Shown: positions 24,064 to 32,792, counted from the stretch's first letter. The stretch: 64,000 nt of DNA from Micromonospora arida (GCF_003857035.1 NZ_QGSY01000275.1:1-64000); one strand, 5' to 3'. The notes: generated by a model from the sequence alone, not told the origin. Numbers and translations: made by a program.

Positions 24064-24861
24064 ATGAGCAATTCGCACACAACAGCTCAGGCCGAGCAAC
24101 CCGCGATCCACGTGCACGGCCTGGAGAAGTCGTTCAAGCAGCTGAAGGTGCTGCGCGGCGTCGACATCGCCGTCGCGCGGGGCAGCATCTTCGCCCTGCT
24201 CGGCTCCAACGGTGCCGGCAAGACCACAGTGGTGAGGATCCTGGCCACGCTCCTCGGGGCCGACGGCGGGACAGCCCGGGTCGCCGGCTTCGACGTGGCG
24301 ACCCAGGCCGCCGACGTACGGCAGTCGATCAGTCTCACTGGGCAGTTCGCGGCGGTCGACGAGATCCTCACCGGGCGGGAGAACCTGATCCTGGTCGCCC
24401 GGCTGCGGCACCTCAAGGAGCCCGGTGCGATCGCGGACGACCTGCTGAGGCGTTTCTCGCTGACCGAGGCGGGCGCCCGGAGGGTGCGGACGTACTCCGG
24501 CGGCATGCGTCGCCGTCTCGACATCGCGATGAGCCTGATCGGGGACCCGCCGGTCATCTTCCTCGACGAGCCGACGACGGGGCTGGACCCGGAGGCGCGC
24601 ATCGAGGTGTGGCAGGCGATCAAGGAACTCGCCCGTGGCGGCACGACGGTGCTGCTCACCACCCAGTACCTCGACGAGGCCGAACAACTCGCCGACCGGA
24701 TCGCGATCCTCCACGAGGGACGAATCATCGTGAACGGCACCCTCGACGAGCTCAAGCAGCTCCTGCCACCCGCCGAGATCGAGTACGTCGAGAAGCAACC
24801 GACCCTCGAGGACGTCTTCCTCACCCTCGTTGGCGCCAAGACCGAGAAGGAACAACGATGA
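24064..24861 (+). CDS. DrrA-like ABC transporter ATP-binding protein
   Basis: A 265-residue ATPase of a two-component exporter. Walker A is LLGSNGAGKTTVVRIL near residue 46, the Q-loop lies around SLTGQFAAVDEILTG, the signature is TYSGGMRRRLDIAM, Walker B is PPVIFLDEPTTGLDP and the H-loop follows at LLTTQYLDEAEQLADR. The DrrA-type (daunorubicin resistance) extra C-terminal segment after residue 220 is present. It overlaps the permease gene by 4 bp (ATGA). Substrate unknown; hydrophobic drugs are typical for the family. Confidence 0.9.
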   Translation: MSNSHTTAQAEQPAIHVHGLEKSFKQLKVLRGVDIAVARGSIFALLGSNGAGKTTVVRILATLLGADGGTARVAGFDVATQAADVRQSISLTGQFAAVDEILTGRENLILVARLRHLKEPGAIADDLLRRFSLTEAGARRVRTYSGGMRRRLDIAMSLIGDPPVIFLDEPTTGLDPEARIEVWQAIKELARGGTTVLLTTQYLDEAEQLADRIAILHEGRIIVNGTLDELKQLLPPAEIEYVEKQPTLEDVFLTLVGAKTEKEQR

Positions 24862-25619
24862 ACAAGCACTTTGTCGGCGACACCACAGTCCTGCTGGGAC
24901 GCTCACTGCGCCACATCGCCCGCAGCCCGGACACCATCATCACGACCGCCGTCATGCCGATCGCCTTCATGCTGCTGTTCGTCTACGTCTTCGGCGGCGC
25001 GATCGAGACCGGCTCCGACTCGTATGTGAACTACCTGCTCCCCGGCATCCTGCTCATCACGATCGCCTCGGGCATCTCGTACACCGCCTTCCGGCTCTTC
25101 CTGGACATGCAGGGCGGCATCTTCGAACGGTTCCAGTCCATGCCGATCGCGCGATCCTCGGTGCTCTGGGCGCACGTGCTGACCTCGCTGGTCGCCAACC
25201 TGGTCTCGTTGGTCGTCGTCGTCCTCGTCGCTCTGCTCATGGGCTTCCGCACCGGCACGAGCGTGCTGGGGTGGCTCGCCGTCGCTGGCATCCTGGTGTT
25301 GTTCACCCTGGCGCTGACCTGGATCGCCATCATCCCCGGCCTCACCGCTCAGTCTGTGGACGGCGCGAGCGCCTTCTCGTACCCCCTGGTCTTCCTGCCG
25401 TTCGTCAGCTCGGCCTTCGTGCCCACCGCGTCGATGCCCGGCCCGGTGCGCGCCTTCGCCGAGCACCAGCCGGTGACCGCCATCGTCAACGCGATCCGAG
25501 ACCTCTTCGCGCAGGAGCCGGTCGGATCGGGCATCTGGACCGCCCTCGCCTGGTGCGTCGGCATCCTCGTGGTGGCCTACCTCTTCGCCAACCTGACCTA
25601 CCGCCGCAAGATCTCCTGA
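24858..25619 (+). CDS. ABC-2 type (DrrB-like) permease
   Basis: A 253-residue membrane protein with about six spans, including AVMPIAFMLLFVYVFGG, LVANLVSLVVVVLVALLMGF and GWLAVAGILVLFTLALTWIA. The conserved ABC-2 motif before the last helices is seen in PLVFLPFVSSAFVPTASMPG. It pairs with the upstream ATPase to form an exporter. The ATG overlaps the ATPase stop codon, so the subunits are translationally coupled. Confidence 0.9.
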   Translation: MNKHFVGDTTVLLGRSLRHIARSPDTIITTAVMPIAFMLLFVYVFGGAIETGSDSYVNYLLPGILLITIASGISYTAFRLFLDMQGGIFERFQSMPIARSSVLWAHVLTSLVANLVSLVVVVLVALLMGFRTGTSVLGWLAVAGILVLFTLALTWIAIIPGLTAQSVDGASAFSYPLVFLPFVSSAFVPTASMPGPVRAFAEHQPVTAIVNAIRDLFAQEPVGSGIWTALAWCVGILVVAYLFANLTYRRKIS

Positions 25620-25665
25620 GCTGGATTCGAGTGGGGCCGAGCGACTTGAGGGGCAGGATCAGGGC

Positions 25666-26445
25666 ATGCTGACGATCAGTCAACTCGCGGCGTACGCCGG
25701 CGTCACGGTGCGGGCGGTACGGCACTACCACCAGATCGGCCTGCTGCCGGAGCCCGAGCGGGACGCCTCGGGTTACCGGCGGTACAGCGCGGGGGCGGTG
25801 GTGTCCCTCATCCGGATCCGGATTCTCGCCAACGCCGGCGTGCCGCTGTCCCAGATCGGTCAGATGCTGGAGGCCGACGCGTCGACCTTCGCGGCCGCGG
25901 TCGAGGAGATCGACAGGCAACTGGGCGACGAGATCGCACGACTGGAGGCCAGCCGGAAGCAGATCGCGCAACTCGCCGCCGGGGATCGGCTGGCGCTCGC
26001 ACCAGAGGTGATCACCTACCTCGACCGGCTCCGGGACATCGGCGTCTCCGAGCGGGTGGTGGCGGGTGAGCGAGACAGCTGGATCCTGATGTCGGCTCGC
26101 TGGCCCGATCGCGTCCGCGAATGGATGCCCGGCAAGATCGCGCAGCTCGACGACCCGCAGCTCGTTCGGCTCTACCGGATCCTGTCGGAGATCTTCGAGA
26201 GCGACACCGGCGACGACGCGCTTCTGGTGGAGGCCGCCGACATCCTGGCGAGCCTCGCCGAGCAGGCATACCGCTCTGGTGAGATCGACCTCGGTGAGGT
26301 GGCGCAGGACGATCTACCGTTCGACCTTCTGGACGCGTTGGCCGTCGAGTCGGACTCGCGGGTGCAGCGACTGCTGGATCTGATGCGCGAGCGCGGCTGG
26401 GATGGTCTGGCGCGGCTGGAGCGGCTGGCAGAGCCGTCCACCTGA
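25666..26445 (+). CDS. MerR family regulator of the exporter operon
   Basis: A 259-residue regulator. The N-terminal winged HTH is LTISQLAAYAGVTVRAVRHY, HQIGLLPEPERDASGYRRYS, and a dimerisation helix follows (VEEIDRQLGDEIARLEASRK). The C-terminal 150 residues form a helical ligand-binding domain (WMPGKIAQLDDPQLVRLYRI). The gene is 46 bases after the permease and presumably controls the operon through the dyad at 24032-24046, activating it when a substrate binds. Confidence 0.85.
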   Translation: MLTISQLAAYAGVTVRAVRHYHQIGLLPEPERDASGYRRYSAGAVVSLIRIRILANAGVPLSQIGQMLEADASTFAAAVEEIDRQLGDEIARLEASRKQIAQLAAGDRLALAPEVITYLDRLRDIGVSERVVAGERDSWILMSARWPDRVREWMPGKIAQLDDPQLVRLYRILSEIFESDTGDDALLVEAADILASLAEQAYRSGEIDLGEVAQDDLPFDLLDALAVESDSRVQRLLDLMRERGWDGLARLERLAEPST

Positions 26446-26452
26446 TCGACTG

Positions 26453-27406
26453 TCAGCTCTGTTGGTAGTTGACCGCGGCGAACCCACAGGGCTGGTGCAG
26501 GTGCAGGTAGTAGGCGCCCTCGCCGAACTCGTCCAAGTCCGCGCCGCCGATCAGGCCCACGTAGTCCATCGGCTCCCCGCACCCGGGGCAGTCGGCGTGC
26601 TCGGCGTCCTGGATCCAGTCCGGTCGGCCGCCCAGGGTGGAGCCGCCCTGGTTCCAGGCACTGGCCTGGTACGGGCTTGCCAGGGCCGGCCCCGCAACCG
26701 GGAGCAGGGTCGGCGGGTCCTCCGGTCCGGTATCGCCGCCCAGGTAGCTCGGCCGGGTGTTGTCGGCCCACCAGGTGGTGGCACCGGCCGGCGTGACCCG
26801 GCTGTACAGCGTCGTGTAGCAGGCGCAGAAGTGGCAGGTCTCGACGACCAGGCGGCCGGACCAGCCGGTGTGGGCCAGCGCGGCGCCGATGGCGGGGTCG
26901 GTGGTGTCGAGGTCGGCGGCGACCCAGAGCGGGGACGCGCACCAGGGGCAGGCGGATCGGTCCGCGGACGCTGGCGCGTCCCGCATGACCCACCGGTGCG
27001 CGACGTCAGCGCACAGGTCCCGTCGGTTGCCGTCCGGGCCGATCGTCCAACCGCCCTCGGCCGCGTAGCTCAGCACCCCCACGTGCAGGTCGTCAGCACC
27101 GGCTGGCGGGTGCGTCGACCAGCGACGCAGGGCGTCCTCGGCGAGCGGGTGAGCGCTGTGGGCCAGGATGAGGAGCAGATGGTTGAGTCGGTCCGGCGTC
27201 CGCCCGCCGTCGACCTGCTCGATGACCCGGCCGACCACGTCGGCGCCCGCCGCCCGGTACAACGTCGCCGGCCACAGCAGATCGAGGTCGAGCAGGGCCC
27301 CGTGGTACGGCGACAGTCTCTGCGGATCGGCGGCGGCGATCTCGCCCAGCTCCTCGATCGCGTCGTCGTCCTCGTCCGCCGCTCTCCTGATCAAATCCTC
27401 GATCAC
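26453..27406 (-). CDS. Hypothetical protein with several Cys motifs
   Basis: A 317-residue cytoplasmic protein. N-terminal third is helical (IRRAADEDDDAIEELGEIAA). The C-terminal two thirds have SACPWCASPLW, ETCHFCACYTTLYS and ADCPGCGEPMDYVGLIGGAD, the last followed by GAYYLHLHQPCGFAAVNYQQ. These look like zinc ribbons within a DUF1963/YwqG-like beta-domain, but the assignment is weak. Function unknown. Its stop lies 8 bases from that of the convergent merR gene with no clear terminator between. Confidence 0.6.
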   Translation of the reverse strand: MIEDLIRRAADEDDDAIEELGEIAAADPQRLSPYHGALLDLDLLWPATLYRAAGADVVGRVIEQVDGGRTPDRLNHLLLILAHSAHPLAEDALRRWSTHPPAGADDLHVGVLSYAAEGGWTIGPDGNRRDLCADVAHRWVMRDAPASADRSACPWCASPLWVAADLDTTDPAIGAALAHTGWSGRLVVETCHFCACYTTLYSRVTPAGATTWWADNTRPSYLGGDTGPEDPPTLLPVAGPALASPYQASAWNQGGSTLGGRPDWIQDAEHADCPGCGEPMDYVGLIGGADLDEFGEGAYYLHLHQPCGFAAVNYQQS

Positions 27407-27435
27407 CAGCGGATGTTAGCTCCCAGCTCCGACGC

Positions 27436-28032
27436 TCAGCATCCCGCTGCCGGGGCCGGCTGAGGTCGACGATCTGTGGGCGTGTCGGGTGTGTCGCGCC
27501 ACCAGCGGCGGGACGCCAGCGCCGCCAGCCCGGCGCCGGCGGCGTTGAGCAGGACATCGTCCACCGACGACACCCGGTCCAGCCGCAGGACGTACTGGGC
27601 GGTCTCCACCAGGACCGAGCAGCCGGCCGCGAGAGCCAGGACGCGCGGCACCGATGCCAGCGCCGGGAACCGCAGCGGGGCGAAGAACCCCAGGGCCGCG
27701 AAGACCAGCAGGTTGCCGACGACCTGGACCGTCGCCGTCAGCGGCCCCCCGTCGGAGAAGATCGTGAACAGGTCGCGCAGCGGCACCACTGTCACCCGGC
27801 CGGGGACTGCGCCGGCCTGGTCACCCGGCAGCATGATCATCCATACCCAGGGGATCGTGCCGTAGACGATGCCGACATCGGCCAGCGACGTGCGCCATGC
27901 CGACGTGGTGCCGGCGGCGCGTCGGCGGCGGGCCAGGGCCCACACCGCCAGCACGGCCAACGGCAGGACGATGACCGTGATCAGGACGACGCCGTTGAAC
28001 GTACCGAACCAGCCGTGCCAACCCTTGACCAT
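27436..28032 (-). CDS. VanZ-like membrane protein
   Basis: A 198-residue membrane protein from the ATG at 28032. Four to five spans are visible (GVVLITVIVLPLAVLAVWAL, VGNLLVFAALGFFAPL) and the family core lies in LVETAQYVLRLDRVSSVDDV followed by LNAAGAGLA. VanZ-like proteins are linked to teicoplanin resistance in enterococci, but in actinomycetes the function is generally unknown. The longer reading to 28119 adds a Pro/Gly-rich stretch without a ribosome site. Confidence 0.8.
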   Translation of the reverse strand: MVKGWHGWFGTFNGVVLITVIVLPLAVLAVWALARRRRAAGTTSAWRTSLADVGIVYGTIPWVWMIMLPGDQAGAVPGRVTVVPLRDLFTIFSDGGPLTATVQVVGNLLVFAALGFFAPLRFPALASVPRVLALAAGCSVLVETAQYVLRLDRVSSVDDVLLNAAGAGLAALASRRWWRDTPDTPTDRRPQPAPAAGC

Positions 28033-28127
28033 CCGACCCCCGCCATTCGCCCAGCCCCGAAACCTACCCGGCCCGGGTGGCGGGCGATCGCCCGTTTGTG
28101 GCACCCGCGCGCCGGGCACACACCAGC

Positions 28128-28874
28128 GTGGCGATTGAACGAGCCCCGCAGATCCTGTTCATCCAGGGTGCCGGTGCCGGCGTATACGACGAATGGGACA
28201 ACAGGCTGGTCGACAGCTTGCGCCGTGAGCTCGGGGACGGGTTCGAGGTCCACTACCCGCGGATGCCCGACGAAGCCGACCCGGGCTACGCCACCTGGGG
28301 CGTAGCCATTCGGCGGGAGATCGCGGCGCTGGACGACGGCGCTGTCGTCCTGGGTCACTCGGTGGGCGGGACGCTCCTCGTCCACACGCTCGGCGAACGG
28401 CCACCGGAGCGGGCGCTCGGTGCGATCGTGCTGATCGCCGCACCCTTCGTCGGTGCTGGCGGCTGGGCCGGTGAGGAGTTCGAACTGCCGCCCGATCTGG
28501 GCGCAAGACTGCCGCCCGGAGTGCCGGTGCATGTGTTCCACGGCCTCCAGGACGACACGGCGCCACCGTCACACGCAGATCGGTACGCCGCAGTCATCCC
28601 GCAGGCGCACCTGCACCTGCTCCCCGGTCGCGATCACCAGCTGAACGACGATCTGAGCGAGGTGGCGACGGTGATGCAGCGCGATCTGGCGACCGCAGCG
28701 GATGGTGCCCTGCTGCGGCTGCCGCTCGTCCGACCCGAAGCTGGTGTTCAGCGCATCACGGGCTCATCGGTTGACGTTGACAGGGACCGCTCTTTTCGGG
28801 ATGCGGCGACGGGCGAGGTGCCTGATGCCGGTAACGGCGGCCGCGATCACCGTGATGAGGATCGCCAGGGGTAG
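28128..28874 (+). CDS. Alpha/beta hydrolase (RBBP9/YdeN-like)
   Basis: From the GTG at 28128 the product begins AIERAPQILFIQGAGAGVYD. The nucleophile elbow is VVLGHSVGGTLLVH near residue 80, the acidic region lies at HGLQDDTAPP and the catalytic His at LLPGRDHQLNDDLSE. Natural similarity ends near residue 195. The last about 50 residues (RITGSSVDVDRDRSF onwards) overlap the 3' end of the convergent membrane gene by 111 bp and look like read-through, so the gene may have lost its original stop. Substrate unknown. Confidence 0.7.
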   Translation: MAIERAPQILFIQGAGAGVYDEWDNRLVDSLRRELGDGFEVHYPRMPDEADPGYATWGVAIRREIAALDDGAVVLGHSVGGTLLVHTLGERPPERALGAIVLIAAPFVGAGGWAGEEFELPPDLGARLPPGVPVHVFHGLQDDTAPPSHADRYAAVIPQAHLHLLPGRDHQLNDDLSEVATVMQRDLATAADGALLRLPLVRPEAGVQRITGSSVDVDRDRSFRDAATGEVPDAGNGGRDHRDEDRQG

Positions 28875-29729
28875 CGGCTGACCGTCGAAGTGCTGCATCG
28901 CCGTGTTGACGAGCAGCGGGTCGGGGATGAGCCATCCGGCCAGGAAGCCGGTGAGTCCGACGCCGACGATCACGGCGGGCCGGTGGCGGCGGACCGCGAA
29001 GGCGGCGGCGACAGCGGCGGTGGCGGCAGCGAGGATTCCAATGACCGCCGGCACGGCGTCGAGAACGTAGACGCCGTGGCGTCCCCACTCACCGGTGCCT
29101 TTCCAGGCGAGGACGCCGAGCGGGACGAGGGCCCACCAGAACAGGCGCGGCCGGGGCGCGGTCCACCGCTCGCGGGCGGCGATCGCGAGCAGGACGAGGG
29201 TCGAGACCGGTACGGCGTACGTGAGGAGTTGTTGGCCGGGGTTGGTGCCCATGGCGGTGCCGTTGAGCACGTCGATGACGAACCAACCAACGGTGACCGT
29301 CAGGAACATGGCTTGCAGGGTGAGGGCTGTCCGGTTCGCGCCGCACAGCCAGGCGATCAGCGGTGCGAGGGGCAGCAGGCCGAGAGCGACTATCTGCGGC
29401 CAACTGGAGATGACGGCCGGCATGTCGGTGGCGAGGACAGCGCCGGTGAACAGGTCCAGGGTGTCACCGGCGGGCCGGGTGCCGGCGGCGACGAGCAGGG
29501 CACTGAGTCCGGTGGTGAGGGCCGTGCTGGTGACGGGCGTGGTGAGTCGCAGCCTGATCGCCAGGGCGATGATGTTCAGCGCCTCGTGCGGGCTCGGGTG
29601 TCGGCGGCCGTGGTCGAGGTCCAGCAGCAGCCCGAGCAGTTCCTCGCCGCGGGCGGTGCGGTGCGTGGCTGGCAGCAGGCGCAGCAGCCGTCGATATCGT
29701 CGTTCCAGAGGGCTCATGCCCGGGCCCAT
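28764..29729 (-). CDS. PadR-partner membrane protein
   Basis: A 321-residue protein. Residues 1-60 form a soluble prefix (LERRYRRLLRLLPATHRTAR, GEELLGLLLDLDHG) that is common in permease-like proteins next to PadR genes. About eight hydrophobic helices follow (TTGLSALLVAAG, VPAVIGILAAATAAVAAAFA, AVIVGVGLTGFLAGWL). Its start overlaps the padR stop (TGATG), so the pair is translated together. It may act as the sensor or exporter controlled by the PadR protein; the specific function is unknown. Confidence 0.7.
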   Translation of the reverse strand: MGPGMSPLERRYRRLLRLLPATHRTARGEELLGLLLDLDHGRRHPSPHEALNIIALAIRLRLTTPVTSTALTTGLSALLVAAGTRPAGDTLDLFTGAVLATDMPAVISSWPQIVALGLLPLAPLIAWLCGANRTALTLQAMFLTVTVGWFVIDVLNGTAMGTNPGQQLLTYAVPVSTLVLLAIAARERWTAPRPRLFWWALVPLGVLAWKGTGEWGRHGVYVLDAVPAVIGILAAATAAVAAAFAVRRHRPAVIVGVGLTGFLAGWLIPDPLLVNTAMQHFDGQPLPLAILITVIAAAVTGIRHLARRRIPKRAVPVNVNR

Positions 29730-30073
29730 CAGATGGCCCCGAGGCGCGGGGCGTTGCGGGCGGCACGCTTGTTGAGGCGCTCCTCGGCGAGCCGGACCGC
29801 GGCGGCCATCCGCTGGCTTTCAGCGCGGATGGCGTCTGCCCCCGCGTCGGTCAGTTTGTAGAAACGGCGCAGCCGGCCCTTCTCCACCTCGTCGTGGTCG
29901 GGGGCGATGAGCCCTTGGGTGACGAGGCGGTCGAGGGCCCCGTAGAGGGTGCCGGCGCGTAACCGGATCCTGCCGCCGGTCATTTCGTCGACCTCCGTCA
30001 CCACGGCGTAGCCGTGCCGAGGTTGGTCGGCGAGGGCGGAGAGGATCAGGAACGTCTGCTCGCTGATGTCCAT
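29729..30073 (-). CDS. PadR family transcriptional regulator
   Basis: A 114-residue repressor consisting of the PadR winged HTH (EQTFLILSALADQPRHGYAV, LRAGTLYGALDRLVTQGLIA, RLRRFYKLTDAGADAIRAES) and a short helical tail for dimerisation. The gene precedes the membrane protein gene with overlapping codons. A 31-bp near-perfect palindrome begins two bases upstream of the start codon and almost certainly is its operator, giving autoregulation. Confidence 0.9.
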   Translation of the reverse strand: MDISEQTFLILSALADQPRHGYAVVTEVDEMTGGRIRLRAGTLYGALDRLVTQGLIAPDHDEVEKGRLRRFYKLTDAGADAIRAESQRMAAAVRLAEERLNKRAARNAPRLGAI

Positions 30074-30075
30074 GC

Positions 30076-30106
30076 GCTATATATATCGCATCACGATATA
30101 TATAGC
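30076..30106. promoter_or_regulatory. PadR operator/promoter palindrome
   Basis: Two 13-base arms, GCTATATATATCG (30076-30088) and CGATATATATAGC (30094-30106), flank a CATCA spacer. The arms are perfect reverse complements. The A/T tract stands out from the GC-rich surroundings and probably supplies the -10 element as well. No ribosome site fits between it and the padR ATG, which suggests a leaderless transcript or an RBS within the operator. Confidence 0.8.
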
Positions 30107-30215
30107 AAGGATGTCCGCGTTGACACGGCGGGGCCGTGATCGGTGCGAGAGGCCGCCGGTCGTGCCGCCCCCGGGAAGCTCGTGGGGTCGGCACGACCGA
30201 CCGATCGTGGGGTGG

Positions 30216-31568
30216 TCAGCTGCGGGTGGACCACCGCTGGTTGGTGCCGCCGTTGCAGGCCCAGAGGATGAGCTTGGTGCCGTTGGCGGTGCCGGCGCCG
30301 TTGGCGTCGAGGCAGAGCCCCGATTGGACGCCGGTGAGGGTGCCGTTGGAGTTGAGGTTCCACTGTTGGTTGGTGCCGCCGTGGCAGTCCCAGAGCTGGA
30401 CCTGGGTGCCGTTGGTGGTGCTGCCGTTCGGTACGTCGATGCAGCGGCTGGACTGGGCGCCCACGACCTGGACGTTCTGTTGCGGGTTGCTGCCGCCGGC
30501 CGGCGCGTAGGCGGCGGCGTTGATGTTGGCCTGGACGGCGTTCTCGGTGGCGGCCGTCGGGTAGCCGGACGTCAACACACCCTCGAAGAAGGTGCCGCGA
30601 CCGGTGATGCTGTTGTCACCGCCGATGCCGAGCAGGATGGCGCCTTCCTTCTTCATCGGGTGGTAGCCGTTGGGGCGTGGCCCGTCGAAATAGGTCGTCA
30701 GGCTGCCCGACTGGGCGTTGCCGCCCCGGATCGCCCAGTGGTTCGGCTCGCCCTTGACCATGGCGGTGACGAAGCGGTGGTTGATCGACGCGATGTTGTT
30801 GTAGCCCGCGTTGACTCCGGAGAACAGCCCCCACTCCAGATCGGCCATGATCCAGGGGCCGGCTCCTGCCCCGTAGCCCCACTGCTTGTTGGCGCCGAAG
30901 TAGACGGTCTCCATGATGGCGCGTTCGTCGGCGAGATTGTTGGTCTGCGCGTTGCCGTAGTCGAAGCAGCACCACTGGTTGTAGTGCGTGCCGTCGACGA
31001 CCGCGTAGATGCCCTCGGGCTGGTCGCCGGTCGCGACACCGTTGGTGTTGTTGTTGCGGTAGCCGGTGCCGGGGGCGATGTAGACGCCGTACGCCTTCTG
31101 GCCGCCGACCGTGACCGGTGCCGCCTTCGCGTCGGCGAGGTTGTCCCATCCGCCAGGGGCGGGCCCGGCGAAGCCGCCGGGGGGTGCCTGCGTGAGGCGG
31201 TTGTTACGGCCGGACTGGTCGTAGATGATCGTGATGACGCAGGTGGTGTTGACGCAGAACGTGTCCTGGGTGGCGGCGTTGGCGTAGCCGCCGCCCTCGC
31301 TGAGCACGCCGACGTCGCGGGTGGTGTTGTCCGACGATCGTCGGACCTGGTAGAGCGGGCCGTTGTAGGCGCCGTACAGCGCGCGGGTGGTGCTGTGGGC
31401 GGCCACGCACGGCGTGCCGCCGGAGGCGTAGATGTCACACGGGCCCGTGCCGGCGGCGTGGGCGATGCCCGGCGCGTCCGAGACCACGTAGGCGCCAGCG
31501 CCGACGACGAGGACGAACAGGGTCCCGGCGGCGGCCATCAGGCGACCCAGTTTTCTCTTCACTTTCAT
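30216..31568 (-). CDS. abfB: Secreted GH54 alpha-L-arabinofuranosidase with C-terminal CBM13
   Basis: A 450-residue secreted enzyme that removes terminal arabinofuranose from arabinoxylan or arabinan. The signal peptide covers the first about 38 residues. The catalytic GH54 domain begins PCDIYASGGTPCVAAHSTTR, carries the conserved ADLEWGLFSG with the probable nucleophile Glu, and LLGIGGDNS with the Asp that is the likely acid/base. After residue 320 a ricin-type CBM13 lectin follows (SRCIDVPNGSTTNGTQVQLW, QSGLCLDANGAGTANGTKL). The ATG at 31568 has AAAGGA six bases upstream. Possible operators lie at 31611 and 31656. Confidence 0.9.
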   Translation of the reverse strand: MKVKRKLGRLMAAAGTLFVLVVGAGAYVVSDAPGIAHAAGTGPCDIYASGGTPCVAAHSTTRALYGAYNGPLYQVRRSSDNTTRDVGVLSEGGGYANAATQDTFCVNTTCVITIIYDQSGRNNRLTQAPPGGFAGPAPGGWDNLADAKAAPVTVGGQKAYGVYIAPGTGYRNNNTNGVATGDQPEGIYAVVDGTHYNQWCCFDYGNAQTNNLADERAIMETVYFGANKQWGYGAGAGPWIMADLEWGLFSGVNAGYNNIASINHRFVTAMVKGEPNHWAIRGGNAQSGSLTTYFDGPRPNGYHPMKKEGAILLGIGGDNSITGRGTFFEGVLTSGYPTAATENAVQANINAAAYAPAGGSNPQQNVQVVGAQSSRCIDVPNGSTTNGTQVQLWDCHGGTNQQWNLNSNGTLTGVQSGLCLDANGAGTANGTKLILWACNGGTNQRWSTRS

Positions 31569-31610
31569 CGGATCCTTTCGGGTGCGTGATGGAGGTGGGT
31601 GCGGCGACAT

Positions 31611-31625
31611 TGACGTCACACGTCA
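31611..31625. promoter_or_regulatory. Palindromic operator upstream of abfB/lacI, GntR-type match
   Basis: TGACGTCACACGTCA, two six-base arms around CAC. The 19-mer around it (31610-31628) differs by only one base from that at 48563-48581, in front of the gntR/ABC operon. A second small palindrome, TAGCGCTA, lies at 31656-31663. Confidence 0.6.
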
Positions 31626-31747
31626 TACCTGTGACATTAATGGTCGTCCATCGATTAGCGCTAGTTGGCACGCGTTGGTCATCGATCGATGAGCCTGAGG
31701 ACAGATATGCTGGTCGGCAGAGCAAGGTGCGTCCCCGTGTCGGGGCA

Positions 31748-31761
31748 AAAATCGATTCGAG
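31748..31761 (+). promoter_or_regulatory. Possible LacI auto-operator
   Basis: AAAATCGATTCGAG contains the right half and centre (ATCGATTCG) of the GCGAATCGATTCGC operator found at 37690, 37847 and 39852, nine bases before the lacI ATG. The left half is degenerate, so binding would be weaker. Confidence 0.4.
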
Positions 31762-31769
31762 GGCGACTG

Positions 31770-32783
31770 ATGAATATCGGGGAAATCGCCCGCCGGGCGG
31801 GGGTGTCCCGCAGCACCGTCTCCTACGTGCTCAGCGGAAAACGCAGCGTGTCGGAGGCGACCCGGCAACGGATCCAGTCGGTCATCGACGAGTTGGACTA
31901 CCGGCCGAACGCCAGCGCCCGTGCTCTCAAGGAGGGGCGCACCCGCACCCTCGGGCTGGTCATCCCGCCCGCGAGTCAGCGGTTGACCGACATGCAGCTG
32001 GGCTTCGTCGCCAGCGTCGTCGAGGCCGCCGCCCGCCACGACCTCGACGTGCTGCTGTCCCCCTCCGGTGGCGACCATGACCGGTCGTTCGAGCGGATCG
32101 TCACCGGACGTCGGGTGGACGGCGTGGTCCTCATGGAGATCCGGTTGGCGGACGACCGGGTGACCCGTCTGACCAAGGCCGGGCTGCCGTTCGTCACCAT
32201 CGGCCGGACCGCCGAGCCGCACGGGATGAGCTGGATCGACATCGACTACGCCGGGCTGATCGCCCGGTGCGTGCAGCACCTGGCCGACCTGGGGCACCGG
32301 CACGTGGCACTCGTGAACCGGTCCGCCGAGTTGGTGGCCGCCGGGTACGGCCCCAGCCATCGCGCGCTGACCGGCTTTCGTGCGGCGGCCGTGGAGCGGG
32401 GGTTGACCGGCGTGGAGGTGTGCAGCGGCGACGACACCGCCTCCGGCGAGGCGTGTATGGAGCAACTGCTCGCGACGCACCCGGAGGTCACGGCGGTGGC
32501 CACCATCAACGAGGCCGCACTGCCCGGAATGCAGCGCGCGTTGACCGGCGCCGGGTTGTCCGTGCCACGCGACTTCTCCGTCACCGGAGTCGCCGCGCAG
32601 CACTGGGCGGAGGATTTCCGCCCGCCGCTGACCGCCGCCGACGTGCCGATGGTCGAGATGGGCGCCGAGGCGGTGTCGCTGCTTCTGGAGATCATCGCGG
32701 CTCCCGGCGCCGTGCCACGACACCGCCTGTACAGCCCGCCCATCTCGTTGCGTTCCAGCACCGGCCCGGTCCGGGGCTGCTGA
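31770..32783 (+). CDS. LacI family transcriptional regulator
   Basis: A 337-residue sugar-responsive repressor. HTH and hinge are NIGEIARRAGVSRSTVSYVL then SEATRQRIQSVIDELDYRPN and ARALKEG. The periplasmic-binding-protein-like effector domain follows (LGLVIPPASQRLTDMQLGFV, VTGRRVDGVVLMEI, VTGVAAQHWAEDFRPPLTAA). The ATG at 31770 is preceded by GAGGG and sits at the end of the hinge-less extension from 31665. It lies next to the ABC operon that carries matching operators, so I infer control of that operon and of the 37911 and 39935 genes. Confidence 0.88.
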   Translation: MNIGEIARRAGVSRSTVSYVLSGKRSVSEATRQRIQSVIDELDYRPNASARALKEGRTRTLGLVIPPASQRLTDMQLGFVASVVEAAARHDLDVLLSPSGGDHDRSFERIVTGRRVDGVVLMEIRLADDRVTRLTKAGLPFVTIGRTAEPHGMSWIDIDYAGLIARCVQHLADLGHRHVALVNRSAELVAAGYGPSHRALTGFRAAAVERGLTGVEVCSGDDTASGEACMEQLLATHPEVTAVATINEAALPGMQRALTGAGLSVPRDFSVTGVAAQHWAEDFRPPLTAADVPMVEMGAEAVSLLLEIIAAPGAVPRHRLYSPPISLRSSTGPVRGC

Positions 32784-32792
32784 TCCGACCGG

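Noticed and set aside
30066..31589. 507-codon forward open frame opposite abfB
   Set aside because: Antisense to a well-supported GH54 gene; composition Val/Gly/Ala/Asp-rich as expected from codon complementarity.
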